From assembly GCA_963578625.1 (NCBI GenBank), contig CAUZEO010000207.1, forward strand, positions 1-9,383: a stretch of DNA of 9,383 nucleotides, read 5' to 3'. The stretch is from CAUZEO01 sp963578625. Its GTDB lineage: Bacteria > Verrucomicrobiota > Kiritimatiellia > SLOV01. Positions within the stretch are counted from its first letter, which is position 1; each line of letters opens with the position of its first letter. Both the position numbers and the translations under genes were made by a program. Of this stretch, positions 1 through 7,571 are shown piece by piece. The notes under the pieces are model-generated. The model saw only the letters and a program-made list of their open reading frames with translations. It did no database searches and was not told the DNA's origin.

Positions 1-2
1 CG

Positions 3-1490
3 GGAACCGGACGCGCCAAGATGGAAATACCCGCCGAAAAGGTCAGGCTCGGAATGAAACGATTCAGGGAGGCGGCCGGATCTGCCTACCTCCCGGGCTT
101 CTACCAGTTCCTGCTCGACGTCGCGCCAGGGACCCCGCCCTTCGAAGCCGGCTGGTACATTCTGGACAAAACCGGCAAGGGTATTCCCGGTTGGTACGGC
201 GTCCCCTATAAAGGGTTCCTCTGTGACATGTCACCGGGATTCATTGACTACTGCGCCCGGGGGATTGCCGAAACGATCGATTACCACCAGACGGGTTTCA
301 TCTACATCGACTGGCCGTACCTTCCCTGCTTTGCCGATTGGAAAGGCGAGGGTCACGTCATTCAGACCACCGATGTAATGGAGCTGTTTCGCCGCATCCA
401 CCAGGAGTGCACAAGCCGGGGAGTCCCGCTCATGGTCAATTCGGGCGCGGGTGTTCCCTATACCGACGTGGGGATCTTTGAGGGAACGATCCCCTGGAAG
501 AGTAATGTTGCCAACGGGTACCTGGAAGGCCGGTGGCGTCAACTCTACAGCGATCCGCTCATGATGATGAAACTCTACGAGCCACCCGGCTTCGCATCAC
601 ACGTGTGGCCGTGGTCATACATCTGGAGCGATCCGGAACAGGATAACACGCGGGAGCATGTTAACTACGCCTTGCTGTTCGGCATGCGGACATCGGCGGC
701 CGGCAATTCGGAGTTTGGAGATCAACTCAAGACGTTCACACCGCCCGGCGGCAAGCCGGGCTGGCTGGCCAACGGGCGCGGCATCGATATGTACAGCCGG
801 GCCGGCATGGAACTGGCGCCATCGCGGATCGTCGACGTTGAACTGAGCCACCGTTGGTGGCGGGAGGACACCGAACTGGAAGCCTACGCCCTGCGGCTGG
901 GTCCCGCCCACGTACTGACCTGTCTCAGCCATTACACGGAACCACGACCCGTCACCCTCTCGGCGGGACGAAACGCTCTGGCGCTCGAACCCGGCAAGCG
1001 CACCTTCGTCTGGAAATTCCCGGTGCGATCGCCCGACACGATCGTGCGTCAACCCGATCCGCCCCCGGCGGGGTGGAATGTCCTCTGCCCAGACACAACC
1101 TGTCGCAGTTTCGTGCAGGAAGAGACCGAGCGAATAGAAGTCGATCTCGGCAAACTACCGCCCTTGCAGGTGCGACTCGCCGCAGTGACCCAGGTCCCGG
1201 CCGCCATTGTCAGCGCCACCGGCCAGGACACCCAGTTCGCGCTGCCACACACCTTGGGTTGCAAAGTGGACGGCACGCTGGACGAAGCCCCCGGCACGAT
1301 CAAGCTACAAGTCCGAGCCGACAAGGACGTGGAGGTCATCGCCTGGTGGCCTGCTGACCAGGGACTGGCCGTGGTTACGGTGGGAGACCAGGAAGTCACC
1401 ACACCAGCATACGTAGAGTATGGCGTCGAACAATTCGTACGCTTCCCCGTGCCGAGAGGCGAGACGACGATTACCATCGTTGGTCGGTGA
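3..1490 (+). CDS. Glycoside-hydrolase-like TIM-barrel protein, 5' partial
   Basis: The frame is open from the left edge, so the N-terminus probably lies outside the window. The first ATG, at 21, has no ribosome binding site and falls inside what looks like domain sequence. Numbered from that ATG (489 residues), residues 1 to about 260 look like the later part of a TIM barrel: a strand ending in YIDW (95-98), a helix, then a strand ending in NSGAG (140-144), followed by a segment rich in Trp and Tyr (190-205). This arrangement resembles the alpha-galactosidase-type clan, where an Asp ends a central strand, but I cannot fix the family or name the catalytic pair. Residues 260-489 look like beta-sandwich domains that often close such enzymes. 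A carbohydrate-active role is inferred from fold and neighbours. The gene converges on the propeller gene at 1688-3907. That this is a real gene is close to certain; its substrate is unknown. Confidence 0.72.
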   Translation, partial: GTGRAKMEIPAEKVRLGMKRFREAAGSAYLPGFYQFLLDVAPGTPPFEAGWYILDKTGKGIPGWYGVPYKGFLCDMSPGFIDYCARGIAETIDYHQTGFIYIDWPYLPCFADWKGEGHVIQTTDVMELFRRIHQECTSRGVPLMVNSGAGVPYTDVGIFEGTIPWKSNVANGYLEGRWRQLYSDPLMMMKLYEPPGFASHVWPWSYIWSDPEQDNTREHVNYALLFGMRTSAAGNSEFGDQLKTFTPPGGKPGWLANGRGIDMYSRAGMELAPSRIVDVELSHRWWREDTELEAYALRLGPAHVLTCLSHYTEPRPVTLSAGRNALALEPGKRTFVWKFPVRSPDTIVRQPDPPPAGWNVLCPDTTCRSFVQEETERIEVDLGKLPPLQVRLAAVTQVPAAIVSATGQDTQFALPHTLGCKVDGTLDEAPGTIKLQVRADKDVEVIAWWPADQGLAVVTVGDQEVTTPAYVEYGVEQFVRFPVPRGETTITIVGR

Positions 1491-1589
1491 ACCGGTCAAA
1501 TTCGTCGGTGCTTCTGAAGGTCCTCGTCCCCATGCCCGCCTACACCTGGCGGCGCTTCCCTGACCGGTCGGTCCCAGCGGGAGCGTGTC

Positions 1590-1614
1590 CGCGAATGGAC
1601 AAACGCCATTCGTG
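1590..1614. terminator. Hairpin between convergent genes
   Basis: Bases 1590-1598 (CGCGAATGG) pair with 1606-1614 (CCATTCGTG), nine pairs with one G-T wobble, around a 7-base loop. The hairpin lies in the 197-base gap between two convergent stop codons, where a shared terminator would be expected. Only a short T run (ATTTTCC) follows on the plus strand, so an intrinsic terminator is possible but weak. A short direct repeat, CGTGAGATT, starts at 1611 and again at about 1623. Confidence 0.35.
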
Positions 1615-1687
1615 AGATTTTCCGTGAGATTCGAGGGCGCGGGGAGGAAAATTCAGGGTTGGAGGAGTCAAGGGAACGTTGAAGTGC

Positions 1688-3907
1688 CTATTCACCCACG
1701 AAGACACCCGTGCCGTGAGTAGCGACGTAGATTCGTTTCGGGTTGTGCGGACAAACGGTGACCGACCAGACACGTGTATTGTCCAGGCCGTTGTGTTTGC
1801 CGGCAAAGATTTCCGTTCCCCACTTGTTGGTGCTTTCTTCCCATACCTTGTAGACGCCCATACCTTGTGACGCCACGTAAAGCACGGTGCTCCCGGCAGA
1901 GGGGTCTATCGCCATTTCAAACGGAATCGGCACCTTCGCTATTCGCTTCCATGAGGCGCCGTTGTCTTTGCTTTCGTAGACTCCCTCATCTTTATGGCCG
2001 TGGAAATCCTTCATGACGCTCAGGAAGATGCGATTCTTGTTCTTCGGATCGACGATGATCGATATGACGCCGGTAAGTTCCCCGTATTTTGTGCCTGGGC
2101 CTGTTAACTGTTTCCACTTCAACCCGTCATCGCTTCGGTAAACGCCGTTGTTGGTGCTGAGGAAGAATGTGCGTGTGCCGGATACGTGTGTCATGAACGG
2201 GAAGATTCTGCCGTCGCCTTCCGCCAATCCGTCGCTGACACTCTGCCAACCGCCCTTCTTCATGTCGCGTCGATAAACCCCGTGCTTCCCACTGGTCGCG
2301 TAGAGGTACTTCAAGACCTGATCCCCTTCCTTCCATTTGACGGCTATCACATTGAGCACCGAACTGTTCGGCAGGCCACCGCGTTGCTTGTTCCGGCCAC
2401 CGATAATCCAGTATCCTCCCTTACCGAGGTTGGAGATCACACCACCGGCACCTGTTCCCCCGACTGCTGCGCCAACGTACACGGTCGATGGATCGTCCAC
2501 ATCCAACGCCAGGCCACAATTCGCACCGATTAGTTCCCCCTGGCACCACGGCCCGTACGCCAGTCTGAACGACTCGCCACCGTCGAAGCTCTCGAATAAG
2601 CCCCAGTCGAAGTATGTTACCCATATATGCTTTGGATCGTCGGGGTCGATGACGACTCGCCTGGCACAGAGGAAGTCGATCTCGCCACGCTGTGATCGGC
2701 AGGTCTTGCCATTGACGATCTTTGTCCGAGAGACGATCTGGTCGAACGACTTACCGCCGTCGACGGATTTCATCACCTGACCGACGTTGTCGCCAATGAA
2801 ATAGATCACATCGCTGAAACCGTCACCGTCCTGGTCGCCAGGCAGGACACGTATCCGAACGCCGACGGAGACGTGCTTCTGATCGTCGTGCCAGACACCA
2901 ACGCGCGCAGGGTCGGCCTGCCTGCCACTGAACAGGAGCGACCAGTTTTCGCCGCCGTCGGTACTTCGAAACAGTCCCCCGTCCCATTCGTGAGAGCCCA
3001 GGTATAGAACGTTGGCGTTGACCGGGTCTGCGGCCAGAGCAAAGAACCATCTCGGGCCCTCCAGACCCTTCACCATCGGCCGCCACGTCTTGCCCCTGTC
3101 GTCCGAGCGGTACACGCCGCCCGGCGAATCGCCGATCTTGTGGGCGGAGACGTAGACGACGTTCGGCTTGTCCGGTACCGTCAGAATTCGCGTGCCGACC
3201 ACCGGCCCCAGACCGGCTTGCATACAACGCCAACTAATACCGCCGTCGGTGCTCTGATAGAAGCCGTAGTCTGTCGTCGCGTACATGAGTTTTGCATTTC
3301 CATGATCGACGCCCAACGAAAACAGATGTGCGTCAGCTGGGATATTGAGTTTCCCGTCGGTATTGAGCACCGACCATGATCCCTTCCGGCCGGACGCTCT
3401 GCTGATATAGATGCGCGGGCCAAACTTCGTCTCCGCTGAGGCGGTTTTGAGTTTCGCGGTTTTCGGATGATGACCCACCGACGTTGCGTTAGCGGCGAAA
3501 ACCGTTTTTGTATCGTGCGGGCTTGGTTCCAGGACGGCCAGCGGACCCGCGGCTGCGAATGCCAGTTGCCATGTTGCAGCGTGATCGTCTGAGATAAAGA
3601 GTTTGCCCGTACCCGTGACCGTTACGACCCGCCCGGTCGGCAGCGTCAGGAGGGCGTTGTGGGTGTTCCATACCGTACTGCCATCGAAATCGATGCCGAT
3701 ATTCGCATTCCGCCACGACTGCCCGCCATCGGTTGTTACACGAATCCCGCCGCAATCCAGGCCGACGTATGCGATATCCGGGTCTGTCGGGTCAACCGCC
3801 AACGCGCCAGGCGTTCCGCCGCCACCCGGGCCAATTGCACGAAACTGTATCCCGTAGGCTACACCGGTCAGCAACAGCGGCAACAAAAGAGCCAATTTGT
3901 AGTTCAT
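1688..3907 (-). CDS. Secreted Asp-box beta-propeller protein (sortilin/GH74-like)
   Basis: The 739-residue product starts with a signal peptide: MNYK, a hydrophobic core (5-15) and a likely cut after VAYG (16-19). The rest is beta-propeller with nine Asp boxes of the form S-x-D-G-G-x-S/T-W/F, at about 58-65, 106-113, 219-226, 268-275, 315-322, 381-388, 440-447, 591-598 and 646-653. Phrases such as AVDPTDPDIAYVG recur before them. This pattern is shared by sortilin (VPS10), GH74 xyloglucanase-type and sialidase-like propellers. The length fits the two-propeller GH74 layout, and Asp51 (GLDCGG) and Asp434 (YFDWG) sit where acidic residues could serve, but this is inference. The sialidase FRIP motif is absent. 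A calcium-loop-like DQDGDGFSD lies at 358-366. The protein is probably exported and binds or cuts polysaccharide. The ATG at 3907 follows an AT-rich stretch without a clear ribosome site. Broad class is firm; enzyme activity is open. Confidence 0.85.
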   Translation of the reverse strand: MNYKLALLLPLLLTGVAYGIQFRAIGPGGGGTPGALAVDPTDPDIAYVGLDCGGIRVTTDGGQSWRNANIGIDFDGSTVWNTHNALLTLPTGRVVTVTGTGKLFISDDHAATWQLAFAAAGPLAVLEPSPHDTKTVFAANATSVGHHPKTAKLKTASAETKFGPRIYISRASGRKGSWSVLNTDGKLNIPADAHLFSLGVDHGNAKLMYATTDYGFYQSTDGGISWRCMQAGLGPVVGTRILTVPDKPNVVYVSAHKIGDSPGGVYRSDDRGKTWRPMVKGLEGPRWFFALAADPVNANVLYLGSHEWDGGLFRSTDGGENWSLLFSGRQADPARVGVWHDDQKHVSVGVRIRVLPGDQDGDGFSDVIYFIGDNVGQVMKSVDGGKSFDQIVSRTKIVNGKTCRSQRGEIDFLCARRVVIDPDDPKHIWVTYFDWGLFESFDGGESFRLAYGPWCQGELIGANCGLALDVDDPSTVYVGAAVGGTGAGGVISNLGKGGYWIIGGRNKQRGGLPNSSVLNVIAVKWKEGDQVLKYLYATSGKHGVYRRDMKKGGWQSVSDGLAEGDGRIFPFMTHVSGTRTFFLSTNNGVYRSDDGLKWKQLTGPGTKYGELTGVISIIVDPKNKNRIFLSVMKDFHGHKDEGVYESKDNGASWKRIAKVPIPFEMAIDPSAGSTVLYVASQGMGVYKVWEESTNKWGTEIFAGKHNGLDNTRVWSVTVCPHNPKRIYVATHGTGVFVGE

Positions 3908-4124
3908 AATTTATACGCAGTGCGAAGGGTAGCAGAGGGCGATGGACGGAACAAGTTCGGGGACGAGGGACGGGAGGTTGTTCCGTTCGTGAAAGCGCGG
4001 CGCGTGTTGTTCCGGAATGCCCGGGTCCTCAATCAGTATTTGCTCGCATTTCCTCCTTCTTCATTTGGATCCGCACCCGTATGGTTTTATCGCGTGTCCG
4101 TGTACGGGCCCGACTTTACGAACC
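3908..4124. promoter_or_regulatory. Divergent intergenic region
   Basis: This 217-base spacer separates the starts of the propeller gene (minus) and the sulfatase (plus), so promoters for both should lie here. A TATAAA-like stretch sits only a few bases before the minus-strand ATG, too close for a normal leader. No convincing paired -35/-10 boxes or Shine-Dalgarno site is visible for either gene. The position is the evidence; no specific regulator site can be named. Confidence 0.4.
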
Positions 4125-5492
4125 ATGACCCGGCAAAAACCCAATATCCTTTTCTTTTTCACCGACCAACAACGCTGGGATTGTAGCGGTCTGCACGGCA
4201 ACCCGCACGACCTGATGCCCAACTTCGACCGCCTGGCCGTGCGCGGGACCCACCTGGAGCACTGCTTCACATGTCAACCGGTGTGCGGTCCGGCACGGGC
4301 ATGTATCCAGACGGGGCAGTATGCATCCACCCATGGCTCCTGGCAAAACGGGATTCCCCTGACGCGAAACGTGCCGCGGCTGGCCGAGCTCTTTAACGAG
4401 GCGGGTTACCACACGGGCTACATCGGGAAATGGCATCTCGCCCGGCACAAGGCGGGAGCCGTGTCGGAAGAGGATCGCGGTGGCTACCGGGAATGGCTCG
4501 CCTCGAACGCCCTGGAGATGACCTCGAACGCTTACGATACGGTGATGTGGGATGGCGACAATCGCGAGGTACACCTGCCGGGATACCGCGTCGATGCCTG
4601 CACGGACGCGATGATTCGATTTCTCGACCGGAACCGGGAAGATCCTTTTCTGCTGATGACCAGCTTCCTCGAGCCGCATCACCAGAACCACATCGACGAC
4701 TACCCTCCGCCCGACGGATACCGGGAGCGTTATGCCGGGTGCTGGGTGCCCCCCGACCTGGCAGCCCTGGGCGGTTCGACGCAGCAGCACCTGGCCGGCT
4801 ATTACGGGATGGTCAAGCGCCTGGACGAGGCGCTGGGCCGCGTTGTGGACGCGTTGAAGTCGCTGCGAATGCTCGACCGCACGATCATTCTCTTCTGCAG
4901 TGATCACGGTTGTCACTTCAAGACGCGCAACTCCGAATACAAGCGCTCCTGTCACGAGAGCTCCATTCGCGTACCCTCCATGTTGCACGGCGGTCCGTTC
5001 ACGGGAGGCGGTAAGGTGCGGGAGCTGGTCAACCTGGTCGACCTGCCACCCACGCTGCTCGATGCGGCGGGCATCGAGGTGCCGCCTCACATGCAGGGAC
5101 GTTCGATCCTGCCGCTGGTGGATCGCAAGGCGGCTCCCGAATGGCCCGGTGAGGTGTTCTTTGAGACGAGCGAGGCCGAGATCGGCCGCGGGATCCGCAC
5201 GCGGGACTGGAAATACCACGTGGTGGCCGATCCGGAACAGCACGACGGCCGGGGCGGGGCCGCCGAGTACCGTGAGGCGTTTCTGTATGACATGAACGCG
5301 GATCCCTACGAGCTCTGCAACCTGGCAGGTGTGGAATCACATCGCGAACTGTCCGATGCGTTGCAGGAGCGTCTGCAACAGCGCGTCGCAGCCGCCGGGC
5401 AACCCCGCCTCACCATCCGGGCAGCCGAACCCCGCAAACTGGGGCAGCGGGTGATGAAGGCGGATCCCCTGGATCACCCAGGGAGGCCGTAA
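4125..5492 (+). CDS. Type I (formylglycine) sulfatase, S1 family
   Basis: The product hydrolyses a sulfate ester. From the chosen start it is 455 residues, usual for a compact S1 sulfatase. The family opening KPNILFFFTDQQ (5-16) supplies metal ligands Asp14 and Gln15. The active-site signature CGPAR (54-58) contains Cys54, which the maturation enzyme would oxidise to formylglycine, and Arg58. GKWH (101-104) is the conserved substrate-site Lys and His motif, and SDHG (259-262) gives the second pair of metal ligands. The ATG at 4125 is preferred because the family begins just there. An upstream in-frame ATG at 4017 would add 36 residues that match no sulfatase feature. Neither start gives a convincing signal peptide, so a cytoplasmic enzyme is likely, acting on imported oligosaccharide or small sulfate esters. 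The substrate cannot be told. No maturation enzyme gene lies in the window. Confidence 0.93.
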   Translation: MTRQKPNILFFFTDQQRWDCSGLHGNPHDLMPNFDRLAVRGTHLEHCFTCQPVCGPARACIQTGQYASTHGSWQNGIPLTRNVPRLAELFNEAGYHTGYIGKWHLARHKAGAVSEEDRGGYREWLASNALEMTSNAYDTVMWDGDNREVHLPGYRVDACTDAMIRFLDRNREDPFLLMTSFLEPHHQNHIDDYPPPDGYRERYAGCWVPPDLAALGGSTQQHLAGYYGMVKRLDEALGRVVDALKSLRMLDRTIILFCSDHGCHFKTRNSEYKRSCHESSIRVPSMLHGGPFTGGGKVRELVNLVDLPPTLLDAAGIEVPPHMQGRSILPLVDRKAAPEWPGEVFFETSEAEIGRGIRTRDWKYHVVADPEQHDGRGGAAEYREAFLYDMNADPYELCNLAGVESHRELSDALQERLQQRVAAAGQPRLTIRAAEPRKLGQRVMKADPLDHPGRP

Positions 5493-5738
5493 CTCGGCAA
5501 ACGTATCAATGGAAGCCGACTCGGCGGATTCGAGGAGTTTGGATTTGTACGTGCCTGGAAATCAGGGCAAAAGGATCTCGGATTGTATTCTCATCGTCCG
5601 ACAAAACCAAATGAGTCGCTTTTCCCCTTGCTGTATCCCTCCCCATGCAATTCACCCCCGATTCCCGTGAGATTCTGGCAACGAATGGACAACGGTTTCG
5701 TAGCTGGCGTAATAACAACCAGTTGGAAAAACAACAAA
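5493..5738. other. Intergenic stretch with no recognised gene
   Basis: Short open frames on both strands here have no recognisable motif, start signal or codon bias. Composition becomes more AT-rich towards the tRNA remnant. Short words such as CGAATGGACAA and CCGTGAGATT also occur near 1592-1631, too short to define a repeat family. I see no terminator for the sulfatase. Confidence 0.5.
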
Positions 5739-5804
5739 TGGATGTAGTAAAAATTCCTCATTCCAAGTTGGCCACGCGAGTTTCGATTCTCGCCACTCGC
5801 TCCA
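5739..5804 (+). pseudogene. Decayed tRNA-Gly(UCC), conserved 3' end
   Basis: The 3' part matches a glycine tRNA. A T-arm stem GCGAG (5776-5780) pairs with CTCGC (5789-5793), the 3' acceptor strand is CACTCGC (5794-5800), the discriminator is T at 5801 and encoded CCA fills 5802-5804. CATTCCAAG (5759-5767) fits the anticodon loop with TCC. The T-loop has 8 bases (TTTCGATT) where 7 are required. The 5' acceptor strand GCGAGTG is missing, the 5' half of the anticodon stem does not pair, and the D-arm appears deleted (GGATGTAGT runs almost straight into the anticodon arm). It should therefore be non-functional. It may be a dead gene or a tRNA 3'-end fragment left by an integration event, since such ends are common attachment sites. 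The 5' boundary is approximate. Confidence 0.6.
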
Positions 5805-5825
5805 GAATCCGCCAAAAATCCTGGC

Positions 5826-6175
5826 AATTAAATGTCTAGCGTTCCGTGCCTTACACTATCAATGGGCATTGACATGGGCTCGGCGGGGTTGAGGTTAAGG
5901 CCCATTTCGATCATGGCATGATCGGCAGGGTGGATGAGAACCCCTCGGTGTTCGGCATCAGCGAGACAACCCATTGGCACGCGCCGCGATTATTGGAGTC
6001 GATCGCTGAACAAGTGGTGCAGGGGAACTTGTGGGCGAGCAGACAAACATCCACACAGAGCAGCAAGTCGTCGTCGGTGAATTAGGGCCGTCGGTTCTCA
6101 AGCATGCCAGACGTGCCGTGACGGATGCCTTCAGCGCACGCGACGAATCCGGACTCGTCCATCGAGATACGACGA
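5826..6175 (-). pseudogene. Unidentified degenerate coding remnant
   Basis: Minus-strand translation gives protein-like stretches in different frames: one beginning MDESGFVACAEGIRHG and interrupted by a TAA, its continuation (FTDDDLLLCV, then GACQWVVSLMPNTEGF), and after a frame change ADHAMIEMGLNLNPAEP, ending at the TAA at 5826-5828. Third positions are mostly G or C, as in real genes here. I do not recognise the family. The plus strand also has a GC3-rich frame across 5885-6080, so the strand is not certain. It lies directly after the PhyH remnant, which could make it the last member of a decayed operon. Low confidence. Confidence 0.25.
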
Positions 6176-6181
6176 CCCGTC

Positions 6182-6643
6182 TTACTTGGAAACGAGCGAT
6201 CTTTCGTACTCGATTTCAGAGGCGCGACGGACACCGTATCGCTCACACCACTCGCGCAGGGGCGAGCTGTCGATCTGGAAATTCGACTCAATCAGGGCGC
6301 CGATCAGTTGCCTTTCGATCGGGTGGTGAAACTTCTCTTTTACGTCTTCCGTTTGCGCGACGAAATCATTCGGCGAGAGCTAGGACCAAACATCAGCACC
6401 TTGCGGGTTTGCGGAGTTCGATTCATTCCCGGCCAGAGGAAGGTTCGATTCTCGAAGAGAAATGCGTCGCCGCCACGCAATTGGGGTTCGAGTACGTCCT
6501 CGGGATCGGTCCTGCCAAAAACACTACACACCGGGTCCCACCAGAATGGTGCTGAATCAAGAGCTTCCGCCAACCATCCCGTAAATTTTGTCGTACACCA
6601 ATTCCGAGAAACTACACTGGCGGCCTCCCGAATCGGTGTTCAT
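6182..6643 (-). pseudogene. PhyH (phytanoyl-CoA dioxygenase) family pseudogene
   Basis: The C-terminal half of an Fe(II)/2-oxoglutarate dioxygenase is readable in three frames. A possible ATG at 6643 overlaps the previous stop as ATGA and opens a 28-codon frame (FSELVYDKIYGMV) ending in TGA. A second frame reads GGDAFLFENRTF then GMNRTPQTRKVLMFG, which matches the PhyH strand pair around the second metal-binding His and the 2-oxoglutarate-binding Arg. After a frameshift near 6375 a third frame reads LSPNDFVAQTEDVKEKF, continues to ERYGVRRASEIEYERS and stops at 6182-6184. The His expected after NRTF is Leu here. The whole remnant is about 154 codons against a usual 250-300, and the HxD half is missing. 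It cannot be an active dioxygenase. The family call rests on motif recognition. Confidence 0.6.
6534..6553. repeat. Direct repeat, right copy after the 271-aa gene
   Basis: GGTCCCACCAGAATGGTGCT matches 7490-7509 at 18 of 20 positions in the same orientation. On the minus strand this copy encodes SAPFWWD inside the PhyH remnant. The two copies bracket the gene at 6640-7455. Confidence 0.45.
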
Positions 6644-7455
6644 CCGGTGTCGCCTCTCCGAACGCCTGGGAAATCCTTGTTGTACTGTTCGAGCAGTCTA
6701 TCCAGATCCGACTCCATGAAGTACATCTTGAAATGGGAGACGGTCCGGTTCGTGTTCTCGTCATAGTCGATGCTCATATCGGGCCAGATGTGAAGGCAAT
6801 CGTGCCATCCCTGCAAGAGGGTCTTGCTATCTCTGCAGGCCCATGCGGCCAAGTGCTTTCCGTCGCGAGAGACGATGCCGATCAGGCTGTGCGTGGGCTG
6901 TGCGTCGCTGATCCCCCAGAAGGCCTCGGGCTGGCCCGGGTGCTCGCGCCATACCGGCATGTACTGCTGCACCCAGGGCGGCGAGTTCTTCTCATCCTCC
7001 GCTGGACGTCGGGTATCCGGATACCGACTCGTGTCCTTGAGAAGCGTGAATCCTCGATCGGTGAAAATGAAGCACTGGTTGACGAACGATTCGACGAAGC
7101 TGCCCTTCAGGCTTTGAAATCCGGGCGCGCGGCGGAACTGCCAGCAGCCCTGCACGCTGCATACGGCATTGACTGCCTCAGGGTTCGGGCCGGTGACCGT
7201 CACGGTCCAGTCAATCGCGCCTTTGGATGGGACAAGCGTGGTCTCAACCTCCGCACCTTCCGGGTGCGTGTGCTTCAGAATCATGGAACCATCCGCCTGC
7301 GGGTAGTCGTCTCCCTGACCCAGATTGTCCTCGTAACACCAGACGTCACATTCGAAATCGGGAATGGTCGGTACGGCTATGCGCACCATCGTGCGAACGC
7401 TGTCGTTTCGCCTCTCTTGTTCTATACCAATCGCCGGATTCTCTCCATTGCTCAT
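6640..7455 (-). CDS. Uncharacterised 271-residue protein
   Basis: This is the only intact gene in the decayed stretch. I chose the ATG at 7455 because GGAG lies six bases upstream (7462-7465), the best ribosome site in the window; the frame runs open to an earlier ATG at 7497, which would add 14 residues. The protein has no signal peptide or membrane segment and seems soluble. From the chosen start, the N-terminal part (about 22-110) reads as beta-strands: VRIAVPTIPDFECDVWCYED, then HTHPEGAEVETTLVP, and IDWTVTVTGPN. The central part is rich in Trp and Pro (PPWVQQYMPVWREHPGQPE), and a final helix (DLDRLLEQYNKDF) ends near the C-terminus. The beta-rich start could suggest a sugar-binding or mutarotase-like sandwich, but I recognise no family or catalytic motif. 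Its stop overlaps the likely ATG of the PhyH remnant by four bases (ATGA), which suggests former co-transcription. Confidence 0.75.
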   Translation of the reverse strand: MSNGENPAIGIEQERRNDSVRTMVRIAVPTIPDFECDVWCYEDNLGQGDDYPQADGSMILKHTHPEGAEVETTLVPSKGAIDWTVTVTGPNPEAVNAVCSVQGCWQFRRAPGFQSLKGSFVESFVNQCFIFTDRGFTLLKDTSRYPDTRRPAEDEKNSPPWVQQYMPVWREHPGQPEAFWGISDAQPTHSLIGIVSRDGKHLAAWACRDSKTLLQGWHDCLHIWPDMSIDYDENTNRTVSHFKMYFMESDLDRLLEQYNKDFPGVRRGDTG

Positions 7456-7465
7456 GCCACACTCC
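7456..7465 (-). promoter_or_regulatory. Ribosome binding site deciding the start
   Basis: On the minus strand GGAG (7465-7462) is followed by a six-base spacer and then the ATG at 7455. This favours 7455 over the in-frame ATGs at 7479 and 7497, which have no comparable site. Confidence 0.55.
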
Positions 7466-7472
7466 AGATTGA

Positions 7473-7571
7473 TCAGCATTCTACTCTGTGGTCGCACCAG
7501 AATGGCGCTTGGATAAGCGTATGCGGACCGGACCGAGCGCTTACGCGTACGGGGTGTTCTTCCGGTTTCAT
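7473..7571 (-). other. Short ORF, possible gene fragment
   Basis: A 32-codon frame from an ATG at 7571 reads MKPEEHPVRVSARSGPH and ends QAPFWCDHRVEC. Its end carries the left direct repeat and resembles SAPFWWD in the PhyH remnant downstream. It could be a scrap of a related reading frame, a leader peptide for the gene at 7455, or chance. There is no ribosome site. Confidence 0.2.
7490..7509. repeat. Direct repeat, left copy before the 271-aa gene
   Basis: GGTCGCACCAGAATGGCGCT differs from 6534-6553 at two of 20 positions. The copies are 956 bases apart and bracket the intact gene. Outside the 20 bases the identity drops, apart from CTAC about six to ten bases to the left of each copy. Confidence 0.45.

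Noticed and set aside
1611..1632. Short direct repeat CGTGAGATT as a possible CRISPR or tandem array
   Set aside because: There are only two copies of nine bases and no spacer pattern.
1688..3907. Sialidase identity for the Asp-box protein
   Set aside because: Asp boxes occur in many propellers; the FRIP motif and arginine triad expected of sialidases were not found.
4017..4124. N-terminal extension of the sulfatase as a signal peptide
   Set aside because: The 36 extra residues lack a basic start, a long hydrophobic core and a clear cleavage site, while the family normally begins at the chosen Met.
4116..5243. A 375-codon open frame on the minus strand opposite the sulfatase
   Set aside because: It lies antisense to a gene with complete active-site motifs and shows no domain of its own; GC-rich genes commonly leave long open frames on the other strand.
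6031..6766. Overlapping plus-strand frames of 174 and 213 codons
   Set aside because: They are low-complexity, rich in Arg and Ser, and lie opposite readable PhyH motifs on the minus strand.
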